Shown: positions 1 to 8,508, counted from the stretch's first letter. The stretch is DNA of 64,000 bases from Clostridium sp. (GCA_031292145.1 JARLHR010000091.1:109199-173198); one strand, 5' to 3'. Notes: generated by a model from the letters alone, not told the origin. Translations and numbers: made by a program.

Positions 1-2198
1 TCACCATTAGTCAATATTTCTTCACGTATATTTTGTTCAATAGCGTTGAAATACTCTTCTATAGGCTGTAAACCTTGTTTAATAAGCACCTTATTAAGTA
101 ACTCAATTCCACAACTTGTATTAATAGCTGTATTAAGTGGTCTATCCTTTAGAGTAAATTTATCTCTTAAGCTAATACGCAAGTTCTTATATTCTTCTAT
201 AGGAAAGTTTAAAACCTCTAAAATAATGCTTTTGCCTAGCTTATTTAATAATTCTTTGTGATCTTCTAGCCAAAATATTGACTTACTGGTTTCTTCAGTT
301 CTTTCACCTTTTCCCATATAAACAATACAACTTCTAGTAATAATTGCTTTTTCATTTCCAGGAATCATTTCTTCACCTGCAACTATCATAGGTCGAGTTA
401 ATTTTACATCTTTAACTCCGAATCCTTTGTCACCACGACTTATTGCATCTCTGTCGTAAGCACTACGAAATATATTACTAAGTTCATCTTTTTTATACTG
501 AGTCATTTTACTTGGCTTGAACTCTTCATATATGATTGGATAATTTCCTACAGATAATTCCTCTTTGATAGAATGTATTGTTGAGGACATTGTCTTTTTA
601 TCAGACTTAGGATAATTTAAGATTGGCATTAATACTTTTTCTAATATAGTAGTTTTTCCAGTTTGGCTTTCACCTAGTAGGAATAAATGATGTAATTGAG
701 AATCTAATGCTATGCTTTGAGCTACTTCTAAAAAACTTAGCACACTACCTATAAGACAGACAGCTTGGTTATAATTTATAAATCTAAATAAATGTTGCAT
801 TAACTCTTGGAGCTCTTGTTTTTCTATAGGCTTTATATCCAATATGTCAATATTGCTATTTTCAGCTACACAACTTCTATCTGTGGCACCCGGTGTCAAT
901 GTGCCTGTAGATGTAATGATTTTAAATTGCTCAGTCCCTTCTATAGGCAATATCTTAGTCCCGACATTTATTTCACTATTATCTACAGCAAAATACTTAT
1001 TTACCCATCCTTTAAGTTTTACCAACTCACCTACATTTACGCCCATGAATGAGAAGTCCATGCCTAGAAAATTTCTAAAGGTTCTTAAATCGTCAAATAT
1101 TTTGCTAGAGCCAACCTTTTCAACTATCTTTCCATCTATGCAGCTTTTAATTTTTAATTTTATATTTTGTGTACCTTCATCAATTCTGTTTATTTTACTT
1201 GCCTCTAGAATATTAAAATCAGTTAAATAAGTTGGTTTCATTTTCTTTTCTTCATCTTCAGAGTCTACTTTTAATTTATAAATTCCAAAGTTATCTTGTT
1301 GAAGTTCTTTTTTATTCTTCAGGTCTAGTGATCTATCAAAAGCATTTAATAATTCTTGCTTGGTATATCCGGCTTCTAGCCAATCCGTAACATCTTTATT
1401 GTTGCCTAATGATTTTAATCCAGGTAAATTTATTATTTTGAAGCTGCTTGCATCTTTTAAGAAATTATATTTAATGTTATTTACATATTTCTCTCCAGCT
1501 TCACCAGTATCACCTAAAACCATTATTTTCATAAATTCACTTTTAAGAATTTTTAAATCTGTACATCCTTTAATGGAAGTTGCAACATAATTTTTATTTT
1601 TTAATAGAGAATTTATATTATTAGCATCTTTTTCACCTTCAACAAATATGATTATTTTGCCTTCAGCGATTCCTTTTAAAACATTGTATAAATTATATGG
1701 CAATTCTTCTATGCCATCCCTATTGTTGATTATTTTATCTCCTGAGAATCTATAATAAGAGCTTGCTTTTTTACCATTAGGCTTAAGAAATTTAGCTTTA
1801 TAATAAACAATTTCATTCTGCTCATTTACAAATTCAAACAGTCCTAAAAATTTATATCCTTGCTTATATTCAGTATTTTTAATATCCCAATCAATACGAC
1901 TTAATATTTTATCGAATTGTAATTCTCTTTCTGTTTTTTCCATTGATAATCCTAAATATTCTCTCGCTTTATCATAAGTCATATTTTTATACTTAATTAT
2001 GAAGTCTATTGCATCACCTTTGGCTTCACATCCCCAACAATGATATCTTTCTTTATTGGCATTAGGAATAAATTTAACACTCATAGAAGGTGTTTTTTCA
2101 TTATGAAAAGGACAGCATATATATCCTTCTCTATTGAATTTTTCTCCTGTTTCATCCTCTATAGTTTGTTTTAAATTTATGTCTTGTATCTCTTTCAA
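1..2198 (-). CDS. Phage primase-helicase (CHC2 zinc finger, TOPRIM, P-loop ATPase), 3' end outside window
   Basis: This would make primers and unwind DNA for phage replication. The start is a TTG at 2198 behind GGAGGTGA, 7 nt away. The frame stays open to the window edge (more than 732 codons), so it is a partial gene. The N-terminus has a CHC2-type zinc finger (C29, H32, C54, C57; CCPFHNEKTPS ... YHCWGC). A TOPRIM-like acidic motif EGEKD lies at residues 187-191. A Walker A motif GESQTGKT at about 509-516 marks the helicase/ATPase half. It is the last visible gene of a leftward early operon. The fused primase-helicase layout is known from phages and mobile elements. The family is certain at the zinc finger and P-loop; exact helicase class is not. 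Confidence 0.85.
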   Translation of the reverse strand, partial: MKEIQDINLKQTIEDETGEKFNREGYICCPFHNEKTPSMSVKFIPNANKERYHCWGCEAKGDAIDFIIKYKNMTYDKAREYLGLSMEKTERELQFDKILSRIDWDIKNTEYKQGYKFLGLFEFVNEQNEIVYYKAKFLKPNGKKASSYYRFSGDKIINNRDGIEELPYNLYNVLKGIAEGKIIIFVEGEKDANNINSLLKNKNYVATSIKGCTDLKILKSEFMKIMVLGDTGEAGEKYVNNIKYNFLKDASSFKIINLPGLKSLGNNKDVTDWLEAGYTKQELLNAFDRSLDLKNKKELQQDNFGIYKLKVDSEDEEKKMKPTYLTDFNILEASKINRIDEGTQNIKLKIKSCIDGKIVEKVGSSKIFDDLRTFRNFLGMDFSFMGVNVGELVKLKGWVNKYFAVDNSEINVGTKILPIEGTEQFKIITSTGTLTPGATDRSCVAENSNIDILDIKPIEKQELQELMQHLFRFINYNQAVCLIGSVLSFLEVAQSIALDSQLHHLFLLGESQTGKTTILEKVLMPILNYPKSDKKTMSSTIHSIKEELSVGNYPIIYEEFKPSKMTQYKKDELSNIFRSAYDRDAISRGDKGFGVKDVKLTRPMIVAGEEMIPGNEKAIITRSCIVYMGKGERTEETSKSIFWLEDHKELLNKLGKSIILEVLNFPIEEYKNLRISLRDKFTLKDRPLNTAINTSCGIELLNKVLIKQGLQPIEEYFNAIEQNIREEILTNG

Positions 2199-2230
2199 AA
2201 TCTCACCTCCTATTTATAAATTTAATTTTA

Positions 2231-2872
2231 TTAGCATAATAGTTTTTGTACTAAATCATTAAATACTATTGGAATTAATTCGCTCATTTCTTTTAATAAC
2301 GGTACTGCCAATTCTCTCATTTGCGGATGTGCTGGCTTATCTGCTCTTAAGCTGAAGAAATGTCTCCATTCTCTTAAATTCATTGTCATTACTATTTCTG
2401 TTTTAAGTGAATTAGGTAATACTGAACGTGCCTCCTGTGGACTTGCCCCGTCATTTAATAAAGTAAAATAAGATGTTTCTGCTTGCTTACATGCTAAAAC
2501 CCATCTATTATAATTATCTGTACCATATTCCCAAAATACTGGTTCTATAACAGTAAGTTCATTACCAAACTTATCTTTAGAATAATTACAATACCTTGTA
2601 CTTTCTTGTCCAAAACTTGCAAGTCTATGCCTGACTAACTCATGACTTACCCCTCTGTCGCATATAAATCTTACTGAAATAGCATTATGCTCTATCATTG
2701 CTTCATGTCCATTTTCTATTAATTTAGCTACAAACTTCTTTGCAGAATCATCCGTAATATTGTTTTCTGACTTGTAGCAAGTTCTACCAACTACCTCAAT
2801 CCCTTTTAATAACTCTAAACCATCTATATTTTCCTTATTGATAATTTCATATTTTGCGCTAATTACTTTCAT
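2231..2872 (-). CDS. thyX: Flavin-dependent thymidylate synthase ThyX
   Basis: This enzyme makes dTMP from dUMP using FAD, NADPH and methylene-tetrahydrofolate. The ThyX signature is present as RHRLASFGQESTR (RHRxxSxxxxSxR), about residues 80-92, and the 213-residue length is normal. A C-terminal segment LREWRHFFSLR also matches the family. It lies 32 nt after the primase gene start within the early operon. Phages carry thyX to raise dTTP supply during replication. The call is firm. Confidence 0.96.
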   Translation of the reverse strand: MKVISAKYEIINKENIDGLELLKGIEVVGRTCYKSENNITDDSAKKFVAKLIENGHEAMIEHNAISVRFICDRGVSHELVRHRLASFGQESTRYCNYSKDKFGNELTVIEPVFWEYGTDNYNRWVLACKQAETSYFTLLNDGASPQEARSVLPNSLKTEIVMTMNLREWRHFFSLRADKPAHPQMRELAVPLLKEMSELIPIVFNDLVQKLLC

Positions 2873-2884
2873 TTATTTTTCCTC

Positions 2885-3184
2885 CTAAATTTTAAATCCA
2901 TTCCAAATTTCATCCTCTGTCATATCCCTATAGAGTAAAGTTTCTATCTCTTTTTTAGTTTTGCTTAAATCTGAAACTAAGTCATTAAACACGCTAAAGG
3001 TATTAATATACATTGGATTACCATTACCATCATCTTTAGTCTTATATGTGCCATCCTTATTCCTTAAAGGTGTTGAACATTCTATAAAACTATGAGTATT
3101 CAAGTAAGTTTCTGCCTTACTATTTCTTTCTAGCAAGGCATTGTATTTTTTCTTGAGTTCAATTAATGCTTCCATACTCCTCAC
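2885..3184 (-). CDS. Hypothetical phage protein, 99 aa
   Basis: I do not recognise a family. The first 30 residues and residues 65-90 are charged and helix-like (possible short coiled coil), separated by a Gly/Asn-rich stretch. The start overlaps the stop of the upstream gene by 4 nt, so the two are probably translationally coupled. Confidence 0.7.
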   Translation of the reverse strand: MRSMEALIELKKKYNALLERNSKAETYLNTHSFIECSTPLRNKDGTYKTKDDGNGNPMYINTFSVFNDLVSDLSKTKKEIETLLYRDMTEDEIWNGFKI

Positions 3185-3654
3185 TTCCTATAGGCATATT
3201 TACAGTTCCCCATGTCTTCAGTTTCATTAAAAGGTATTACTTCCTGCTCCTCAAAGTGCTTGTACAAGTCACATTCATGACAATGTTTTGTACAATCTTT
3301 GCAATTCATGTCCATAGTAATTTCTACTAATTCAAAATACTCTTTACTATCTTCAAAAGCTGCATTTAATTCAGTAACCTTACGTTTTTGCAACACTTCC
3401 AGTTCACTATTGGTAACCACAACAACTTTAGAACCTTCATTAAGCCTTACAAATTTCTTAGCTTGTGCTTCACCTAGTCTTTTATTTAAACTAACTAAGC
3501 CACTTTTAAGGAAGGTACTAGCCTTTTTAAGACTAGTTTTTTCTTCTTTATTCATTACATTTCCATCAACAAAATGTTTAATTAGGTTTCTAGCTTGGCT
3601 GAGTATTATCATTTCTTTTGTCTCAGAATTATTAAGATAATCTTTCATTACCAA
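3181..3654 (-). CDS. Hypothetical phage protein with C-terminal Cys cluster, 157 aa
   Basis: No family recognised. The N-terminal two thirds is helical and charged. The C-terminus carries CKDCTKHCHEC and one further Cys, which looks like a small metal-binding knuckle. It overlaps both neighbours by a few bases, as expected for a compact phage operon. The function is unknown. Confidence 0.72.
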   Translation of the reverse strand: MVMKDYLNNSETKEMIILSQARNLIKHFVDGNVMNKEEKTSLKKASTFLKSGLVSLNKRLGEAQAKKFVRLNEGSKVVVVTNSELEVLQKRKVTELNAAFEDSKEYFELVEITMDMNCKDCTKHCHECDLYKHFEEQEVIPFNETEDMGNCKYAYRK

Positions 3655-4160
3655 ACAACTCCTTTAAGCCTTTCTAGCTTTTCTTTTTTATGATGGTCAA
3701 TTTCAGCATTACTAAATATTAATCTAAGTTGACATAACATGATTTCAACGTCTGCTATTTCTTCACATACGTTTTTTACATCAGCATTCTGGTCAATTAT
3801 TATTCTGCTAAGAGCTCTTATAAGTTCTCCGCATTCTTCCATGGCTTTAACCATCTGAGTATATTGTCCAAATGTATTAATTGCCCTTAGATATACTTCT
3901 TTTTCTTTACAATCATGCTTTAGTCCAAGTATGCAATAGTCTTTATCTAATCCATATTGTCCCCCATATAATACATAAGTTATTTCTTTTGAAATCTCAC
4001 GGCCTGTGAATTCTTCATTTATTTTAGGCTTAAATTCTTTCAAAACCAATGTGTCGCCAACTTTGTAATTACAATCATTTACTCTAAGTTCAAAAGGTTT
4101 ATTCCCATTAATAACATCTTCAAAATATTGTGGCAATATCTTTTTATAATGAGTTTTCAT
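3648..4160 (-). CDS. DUF3850 (ASCH/PUA-like) domain fused to a MazG-like pyrophosphohydrolase domain
   Basis: Residues 1-82 fit DUF3850, an ASCH/PUA-like fold, from the opening HYKKILPQYFEDVINGNKPFELR through KVGDTLVLKEF to YCILGLKH. Residues about 88-170 resemble a MazG/NTP-PPase helical domain, with the metal-binding acidic pairs MEECGEL and CEEIADVEIM (the EExxE ... ExxD pattern). Both modules occur as separate small phage proteins; here they form one 170-residue chain. MazG-type enzymes hydrolyse (d)NTPs or related alarmones, and ASCH domains are thought to bind RNA or modified nucleotides. The gene overlaps both neighbours. Confidence 0.78.
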   Translation of the reverse strand: MKTHYKKILPQYFEDVINGNKPFELRVNDCNYKVGDTLVLKEFKPKINEEFTGREISKEITYVLYGGQYGLDKDYCILGLKHDCKEKEVYLRAINTFGQYTQMVKAMEECGELIRALSRIIIDQNADVKNVCEEIADVEIMLCQLRLIFSNAEIDHHKKEKLERLKGVVW

Positions 4161-4734
4161 TTTTCAATTCCTCACTTTCCTCTAAAATAAATCCCTTATG
4201 TTTAAATAATGTATATACCCAACCTTGCATTTTATAATAAATCTTACTTCCCATAACGCTTTTATCTACTGGAACTATAGCTGTGTTATATTCACATTCA
4301 ATCATCTTATATATCCTATTCATAAGAGTAAATGGATCATATTCGCTTCTATAGTTTCCCATACGTAAATTTGTTTCAAAGTTTAAATCTTCAATGTAAA
4401 CTAAATATTTCATTTCATACATATTAAGATGTGCTAATTCTTTTTTTAGTCTTGCTGCATCTTGCTTTAAATTACCTGCCAATTCATCTATATCTGCTTT
4501 ACGCTCTATTACAAAATCCCTATCAAAATATATGTCACTTGTAAACTGGTCTATAGTGCCCTTAGGTATCATGCAACTGTAATCACCATAGTTTAAATTC
4601 ATTCGCCTATAGGGTTTCTTTTGCTTATCAAAGAAGTCTGTAATATGCTTGTTGTTTTGTTCTTTTGTATCAACTAGTATTACAATGCTATTTTTAATCC
4701 TGTCCATTTCTTTATCTGTAAATTTATATCTCAA
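4144..4734 (-). CDS. ERCC4-type nuclease
   Basis: This is a structure-specific DNA endonuclease of the ERCC4/XPF/Mus81 fold. The motifs are visible in order: VDTKEQ (about 21-26), LNYGDYS (about 48-54) and FVIERKADIDELAGNL (the ERKxxxDL-like core, about 73-88). Length is 196 aa. Such single-domain nucleases are common in phage early regions, where they probably process replication or recombination intermediates. The 3' end overlaps the DUF3850-MazG gene by 17 nt. Confidence 0.88.
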   Translation of the reverse strand: MRYKFTDKEMDRIKNSIVILVDTKEQNNKHITDFFDKQKKPYRRMNLNYGDYSCMIPKGTIDQFTSDIYFDRDFVIERKADIDELAGNLKQDAARLKKELAHLNMYEMKYLVYIEDLNFETNLRMGNYRSEYDPFTLMNRIYKMIECEYNTAIVPVDKSVMGSKIYYKMQGWVYTLFKHKGFILEESEELKNENSL

Positions 4735-4752
4735 GCTTTCACCTTCTCATTT

Positions 4753-4869
4753 TTAAAATCTTCTGTAACATTTATCTACACAACACTTTCTATTACACTT
4801 TGGCTTTTTATTATCTGCACCACATCTGAAAGGAGTTCTATAATATTTGCAATATCTTGCATAATACAT
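4753..4869 (-). CDS. Cys-rich mini-protein, 38 aa
   Basis: ATG at 4869 follows AAGGTG with 5-nt spacing. The 38-residue product is basic and contains six Cys (positions 7, 16, 25, 29, 30, 34), including KCNRKCCVDKC. It lies in the gap between the XRE and ERCC4 genes, in operon orientation. No family recognised; a metal-bound knuckle is plausible. Confidence 0.55.
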   Translation of the reverse strand: MYYARYCKYYRTPFRCGADNKKPKCNRKCCVDKCYRRF

Positions 4870-4946
4870 TTAATCACCTTCTATCAATTGATTATCTTTT
4901 GAGAATAAGAGCAAATAACAATGTTGTTAAATGCTCCTTATAGTTA

Positions 4947-5312
4947 TTAATCTATAAACAATGCACTTGTACTATTAAATTTAAGTTCTTTGGATGGCTG
5001 ACTCACTTCATTTTCACTTTGGCAAAAGTCCTTACCATTAGTAACTATTGGACTTTGACAATACTTTTGCTTATTAAGTGGACACCTTTGATTGAGACAC
5101 TTTTTCTTTTTAATTACTTTAGTAACATTCTTTAATAATTCTAAAGGGTCTGCAATCTCAAAATAATTTGCAAGCTTTTCCAATCTATCGTTTGATGTTT
5201 TATATTGCTTGTTTTCAATATTAAGTATTGTAGGACCAGTAACACCAGTTGCCTTTGCTAATTGATTGATTGATAATCCTTTTTCTTGCCTAAGTTTTCT
5301 TAATAAAACCAT
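4947..5312 (-). CDS. XRE-family HTH protein with C-terminal Cys module
   Basis: Residues 1-60 form an XRE helix-turn-helix (LRQEKGLSINQLAKATGVTG ... ILNIEN). After a lysine-rich linker there are four Cys at 72, 77, 85 and 97, spaced C-x4-C-x7-C-x11-C. The first three have the same spacing as in the DUF1540-like protein at 7503-7691. It is probably a DNA-binding regulator of the early operon. The Cys part may bind zinc. Confidence 0.82.
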   Translation of the reverse strand: MVLLRKLRQEKGLSINQLAKATGVTGPTILNIENKQYKTSNDRLEKLANYFEIADPLELLKNVTKVIKKKKCLNQRCPLNKQKYCQSPIVTNGKDFCQSENEVSQPSKELKFNSTSALFID

Positions 5313-5330
5313 AGTTAAGTCCTCCTTGGG

Positions 5331-5921
5331 TTAAAATGGCATTTCAGAATCCGAAGTATCTATTTGTAGATCACCATAAATATCAGGTCCATTGCTATTG
5401 CTTGTAGCAGATGGATTAAGTAATTTATCCTTTGGAACATCTACACCTTTTTTAATATCCTCAACTGTAGTAAAGTGTTGATGTTTAACTGAAAACTTAC
5501 TTACTCCAGCATTGTCCAACCATTCTTCTCTTCCAAAAACACCACCAACTAGCTTACCTTTAAAACATGTTGCAAAGTTATTTCCCCATTGAACCTTAAA
5601 GCCTGGATTACTTTGTTCTACCATTTCTATAAAAGTCTTAAATCCTCTATTGGTATTCCCTTCTGCATCTAATACCAGTTGCCTTACTATTGCATTATTA
5701 GGCCATTTCTTATCAGGCTTTTGGTTATTTTTATATTGCTCACTAAAATAATTAGGTTGCTTATCTGTCTTATCTGTATCAAGATAGATTACTATCATAT
5801 CTCTTCCTGCCTGGCTCTTTGTTTCTTCAACATTCATAACCTTGCAGATATGTCCGCCTGCCTCTAATGGTGTGAATCCTGTATAAGCTTGTACTTGTTC
5901 GAAATCTTGTGGTTTTTGCAT
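5331..5921 (-). CDS. Phage single-stranded-DNA-binding-like protein (DUF669 type)
   Basis: The middle of the 196-residue chain is a beta-rich core (GGHICKVMNVEETKSQAG, MIVIYLDTD, LVGGVFGREEW). The C-terminus is a flexible, acidic tail ending DSEMPF, like the DDDIPF tail with which SSB proteins recruit partners. It lies directly downstream of the Sak4-like ATPase and its neighbour, the usual place for a phage SSB analogue. The DUF669 name is from resemblance and context; the tail is seen directly. Confidence 0.72.
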   Translation of the reverse strand: MQKPQDFEQVQAYTGFTPLEAGGHICKVMNVEETKSQAGRDMIVIYLDTDKTDKQPNYFSEQYKNNQKPDKKWPNNAIVRQLVLDAEGNTNRGFKTFIEMVEQSNPGFKVQWGNNFATCFKGKLVGGVFGREEWLDNAGVSKFSVKHQHFTTVEDIKKGVDVPKDKLLNPSATSNSNGPDIYGDLQIDTSDSEMPF

Positions 5922-5923
5922 AA

Positions 5924-6238
5924 TTATTTATCCTCACCTTCATTATTTACTGAAACCCATTCTGTTACTGTAATTGTCTTTTCATAAGTCTTTTTTTGAA
6001 CTTCTACAGGTTGCTCATAATATTCATTTTCTTGACATTCTGTAAGACCTTCTTCCCAATTAGTAGCAAAATATCTATCGCCTATTTTAGAAATAGTTCT
6101 TGCGCTTCTTGACCATCTTCTATTTTCACCTTTTTTACTCTCAACCTTAAATTCAAAGATTATATCGCATAACTCGCTTTTAATAAGTTCTTCACCGTTA
6201 TCTATCTTCTTTAATAATTCTTCTTCATATTTATCCAT
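5924..6238 (-). CDS. Hypothetical phage protein, 104 aa
   Basis: No named family recognised. The protein is rich in Glu and Lys with a beta-type middle (RWSRSARTISKIGDRYFATNW) and a repetitive charged C-terminus. It sits 2 nt upstream of the SSB-like gene and 13 nt downstream of the ATPase gene, so it is co-expressed with the recombination module. Confidence 0.7.
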   Translation of the reverse strand: MDKYEEELLKKIDNGEELIKSELCDIIFEFKVESKKGENRRWSRSARTISKIGDRYFATNWEEGLTECQENEYYEQPVEVQKKTYEKTITVTEWVSVNNEGEDK

Positions 6239-6251
6239 TTACTTTTACCTC

Positions 6252-6902
6252 CTAAAACTCTTCTAAGGCTTTTAAAACATCAGCCATGTTATTATCTATC
6301 TCCATGCTTTTAAATGCTCCCATTGGACTCTTAGCAGTACTGCAATTGCTTTGTGTTTCAAATATGTGTTTGTTATCAACACACTTTGCCAGTAGAACTG
6401 TATTAAATTTGCTTTCTAAAACAATCTTGTCCAATTTCTTACCTGAAGTCTTAATCCTGGTCCATAAGAATCCACTTTCATTTACATCAGTTTGACTATG
6501 GCATATAAATATAAAAGTTAAATCTTCTCTATAGGTAAGTGCATCATCAACGATATTCCATACACAAGCAGCTAAGTCCATCCATTTATCGTAGCCTTTG
6601 TCTTTGCTTCTTCTCATTTCATCAGCTACCATTGCACCGTTAACAGTGTCTACAACGATTGTTTTAATCTGTGGTGCTTTATCATTTATATTTTTAGCTA
6701 AACTTCTTATAGCTAAAGGATCATCTGTTGCAATGTAATTTTTACTTTCTTTGTTGTATTGTTGTTTCCAACCTTTCCAACTAAGACCTTTTTTATCTGC
6801 ATCTATAATATAAGTTGTCTTTGGGTCCAGTGTTCTAAGGCTTGTTGTCTTTCCTGCTCCACTTTCGCCCATGATTCCAATTAATTTACTCAATTGTTTC
6901 AC
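6252..6902 (-). CDS. Sak4-like AAA ATPase (phage RecA-type recombination protein)
   Basis: Residues 8-18 hold Walker A (GIMGESGAGKTT) and a Walker B-like strand lies at IKTIVVDTV. A following segment, TFIFICHSQTD, fits the sensor strand of the RecA/AAA_24 group. The 216-residue length fits Sak4-type single-strand annealing/recombination ATPases. It sits beside the SSB-like gene, the usual partner of Sak4 proteins. The recombination role is inferred from family and context. Confidence 0.82.
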   Translation of the reverse strand: MKQLSKLIGIMGESGAGKTTSLRTLDPKTTYIIDADKKGLSWKGWKQQYNKESKNYIATDDPLAIRSLAKNINDKAPQIKTIVVDTVNGAMVADEMRRSKDKGYDKWMDLAACVWNIVDDALTYREDLTFIFICHSQTDVNESGFLWTRIKTSGKKLDKIVLESKFNTVLLAKCVDNKHIFETQSNCSTAKSPMGAFKSMEIDNNMADVLKALEEF

Positions 6903-7500
6903 TCTCCTTTACATTTTCAACTACTCTACTGGCCCACATATCCGCAAAATGAATAATCATTTGAAGTGGCGTTTCCTTGCCATTAAGAGAATATTTCAAA
7001 TCCCCATACATGCCATTGTGTTGCAATATTGCAAAGCTTTCTTCCTCAGTTAAATCTAAATACCTACTGGCAATCTGTACACTTCTTATTTCATGTGGTA
7101 CATATATTAAATCTGGATTACTTGCATAAGGCTTACTTTCAGAAATTTTATATTTTTGTTCAGGATCTGTTTTAGTTGGTCTACCATCTTTGACCATATT
7201 AGTTATATAATTTGTTTTTCCAAACTGCCCCATCTTTCCAATATCATGAAGTAATGCTGTAACACTTACACTTCCTATAGGTTCATAACCAAGGTGTATT
7301 GCTAACTTTCTTGCTATTTCTTCAACATTTAAGCTATGTTCAAGAAGTCCACCTTCTTTACATAAATGATATTGAGTTGAGCATGGAGCTGTAAAAAATC
7401 CACCTGTTTCAAGTTCTCCAATTAATCCATCAAATCCAATATTACCTCTGCCTATAGACAGATATGCATATCTTAATTGCTCTATAAATATTTTTTTCAA
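6886..7500 (-). CDS. HD-domain phosphohydrolase
   Basis: A metal-dependent HD hydrolase domain is visible: LEHSLNVEEIARKLA, then ALLHDIGKMGQFGK (the HD pair) and later LQHNGMYGD and IHFADMWASR with further His/Asp ligands. The protein is 204 aa. The 3' end overlaps the Sak4 gene by 17 nt. The substrate is not evident; nucleotide or nucleic-acid phosphoester hydrolysis is the family norm. Confidence 0.85.
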   Translation of the reverse strand: MKKIFIEQLRYAYLSIGRGNIGFDGLIGELETGGFFTAPCSTQYHLCKEGGLLEHSLNVEEIARKLAIHLGYEPIGSVSVTALLHDIGKMGQFGKTNYITNMVKDGRPTKTDPEQKYKISESKPYASNPDLIYVPHEIRSVQIASRYLDLTEEESFAILQHNGMYGDLKYSLNGKETPLQMIIHFADMWASRVVENVKESETIE

Positions 7501-7502
7501 GT

Positions 7503-7691
7503 TTATTCCTCCTTCTTTGGAGCTCTAAGCATCCAATTAATGAAATACTCATATGTGCCGCATACCATTTCATCTTGTTCTTCCTTTTCTTCTTCTGAAT
7601 ACCAAGTGAAATTTTTGATTTCCAGCGCTTCCGCCTGGCACATTCCTTCTTTATAATTAATACAAGTTTTTGCATTACACTTGACTAACAT
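7503..7691 (-). CDS. Small DUF1540-like Cys protein, 62 aa
   Basis: The N-terminus reads VKCNAKTCINYKEGMCQAE, giving C-x4-C-x7-C, and a fourth Cys follows in MVCGTYE. This matches the DUF1540-type short metal-binding motif. The rest is very acidic. It lies 2 nt upstream of the HD gene and overlaps the next upstream gene by 17 nt. The function is unknown. Confidence 0.72.
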   Translation of the reverse strand: MLVKCNAKTCINYKEGMCQAEALEIKNFTWYSEEEKEEQDEMVCGTYEYFINWMLRAPKKEE

Positions 7692-7950
7692 CTTTGCACC
7701 TCCAAATACTTTGAAGTGTTTCTTTTATTTTAATCAATTTTTGCTCTGCATTTTCACCAGTAAGATCTATTTCGTGATTAATAATATCTTGAGGATTATT
7801 GCTATAACCTTCTGGAAATATTTCTACATCCAATTCATTTACATGAGGAAAGTATTTAACATATACATCTGTTTCTTTTTCTTCGCTTATAGCCATACTT
7901 AAATTAAGAATATCCCTACATAGCTTTCTAACTATAACTTTAGTTTTCAA
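7675..7950 (-). CDS. Hypothetical phage protein, 91 aa
   Basis: No family recognised. It has an N-terminal helix, a central beta segment (DVYVKYFPHVNELDVEIF) and a C-terminal helix. It overlaps the downstream gene by 17 nt in a different frame, and a GGAGG-type site precedes the ATG. Confidence 0.65.
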   Translation of the reverse strand: MKTKVIVRKLCRDILNLSMAISEEKETDVYVKYFPHVNELDVEIFPEGYSNNPQDIINHEIDLTGENAEQKLIKIKETLQSIWRCKDVSQV

Positions 7951-8000
7951 CTTGCATTCCTCCCTCTATGTGTTATAATGGATTTGATTTATTCGACATG

Positions 8001-8180
8001 CTATCTTGGAATACTTTGGTCGGTTTCCTTGGTAGTTTCTTTTTTATTGATAAACATTTCTTTAGCTTGTCTCAAAGCTGATTTATAATCTAATCCTCCT
8101 AAATAAAGCCTACTTGCTTCATCTGCTATAGCTTTATCTAGTTTATCTTTAGTTGCTGCATAATCTGCTAACTTTCCCAT
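8001..8180 (-). CDS. Small phage protein, 59 aa
   Basis: ATG at 8180 lies 4 nt after TAGGAGG. The product starts MGKLADYAATKDKLDKAIAD and is mostly helical, with a hydrophilic tail ending SIPR. It fills the gap between two recognised phage genes in the same orientation. No function is assigned. Confidence 0.68.
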   Translation of the reverse strand: MGKLADYAATKDKLDKAIADEASRLYLGGLDYKSALRQAKEMFINKKETTKETDQSIPR

Positions 8181-8188
8181 GGTACCTC

Positions 8189-8314
8189 CTACTTAACTCT
8201 TATAATCTTTGGAATCCTCTTAAGATTAAAACCAAATTCACTAATGCATAAGTAAAAACTGTCATATTCTTTAATTTCCCTGTATTCCTCGCCTTTGATT
8301 TTGAATATTTTCAT
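8189..8314 (-). CDS. Small phage protein, 41 aa
   Basis: ATG at 8314, stop TAG at 8189-8191, which lies just before the GGAGG of the next gene. The product is basic and ends LKRIPKIIRVK. The ribosome-binding site (AAGGACG) is modest. Tight packing against the neighbours supports it. Confidence 0.55.
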   Translation of the reverse strand: MKIFKIKGEEYREIKEYDSFYLCISEFGFNLKRIPKIIRVK

Positions 8315-8337
8315 GATTAATCGTCCTTTCTTTTAAT

Positions 8338-8508
8338 TTACAATGAATATTTTGATAATAATTGACCGCTAAAACACATCCCTTTATTAATCTTTTTGTG
8401 CTTAGAACCTGCTGAACAAGTTTTATCACCATTTCCTCCACATTGGCATTCAGCACAATCTACATATAATTTACCTTTGCTATCAAGTCCACTTGCTTTT
8501 GGCTTCAT
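8338..8508 (-). CDS. Cys-rich small phage protein, 56 aa
   Basis: ATG at 8508, stop TAA at 8338-8340. The product contains five Cys in DCAECQCGGNGDKTC and a later MCFSG, so a small metal-binding fold is likely. It is 23 nt from its downstream neighbour. A longer open frame over the same bases (8271-8456) has no good start site and is rejected. Confidence 0.65.
   Translation of the reverse strand: MKPKASGLDSKGKLYVDCAECQCGGNGDKTCSAGSKHKKINKGMCFSGQLLSKYSL

Noticed and set aside
46-1590. Several plus-strand open frames at the left end
   Set aside because: They are shadows of the minus-strand primase-helicase, which has zinc-finger, TOPRIM and P-loop motifs and one continuous frame.
7442-7675. 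77-aa Lys/Arg-rich minus-strand frame
   Set aside because: It lies within the 62-aa DUF1540-like gene in another frame and has no RBS.
8271-8456. 61-aa frame on the minus strand
   Set aside because: No ribosome site, and it overlaps two better-supported small genes (8189-8314 and 8338-8508).
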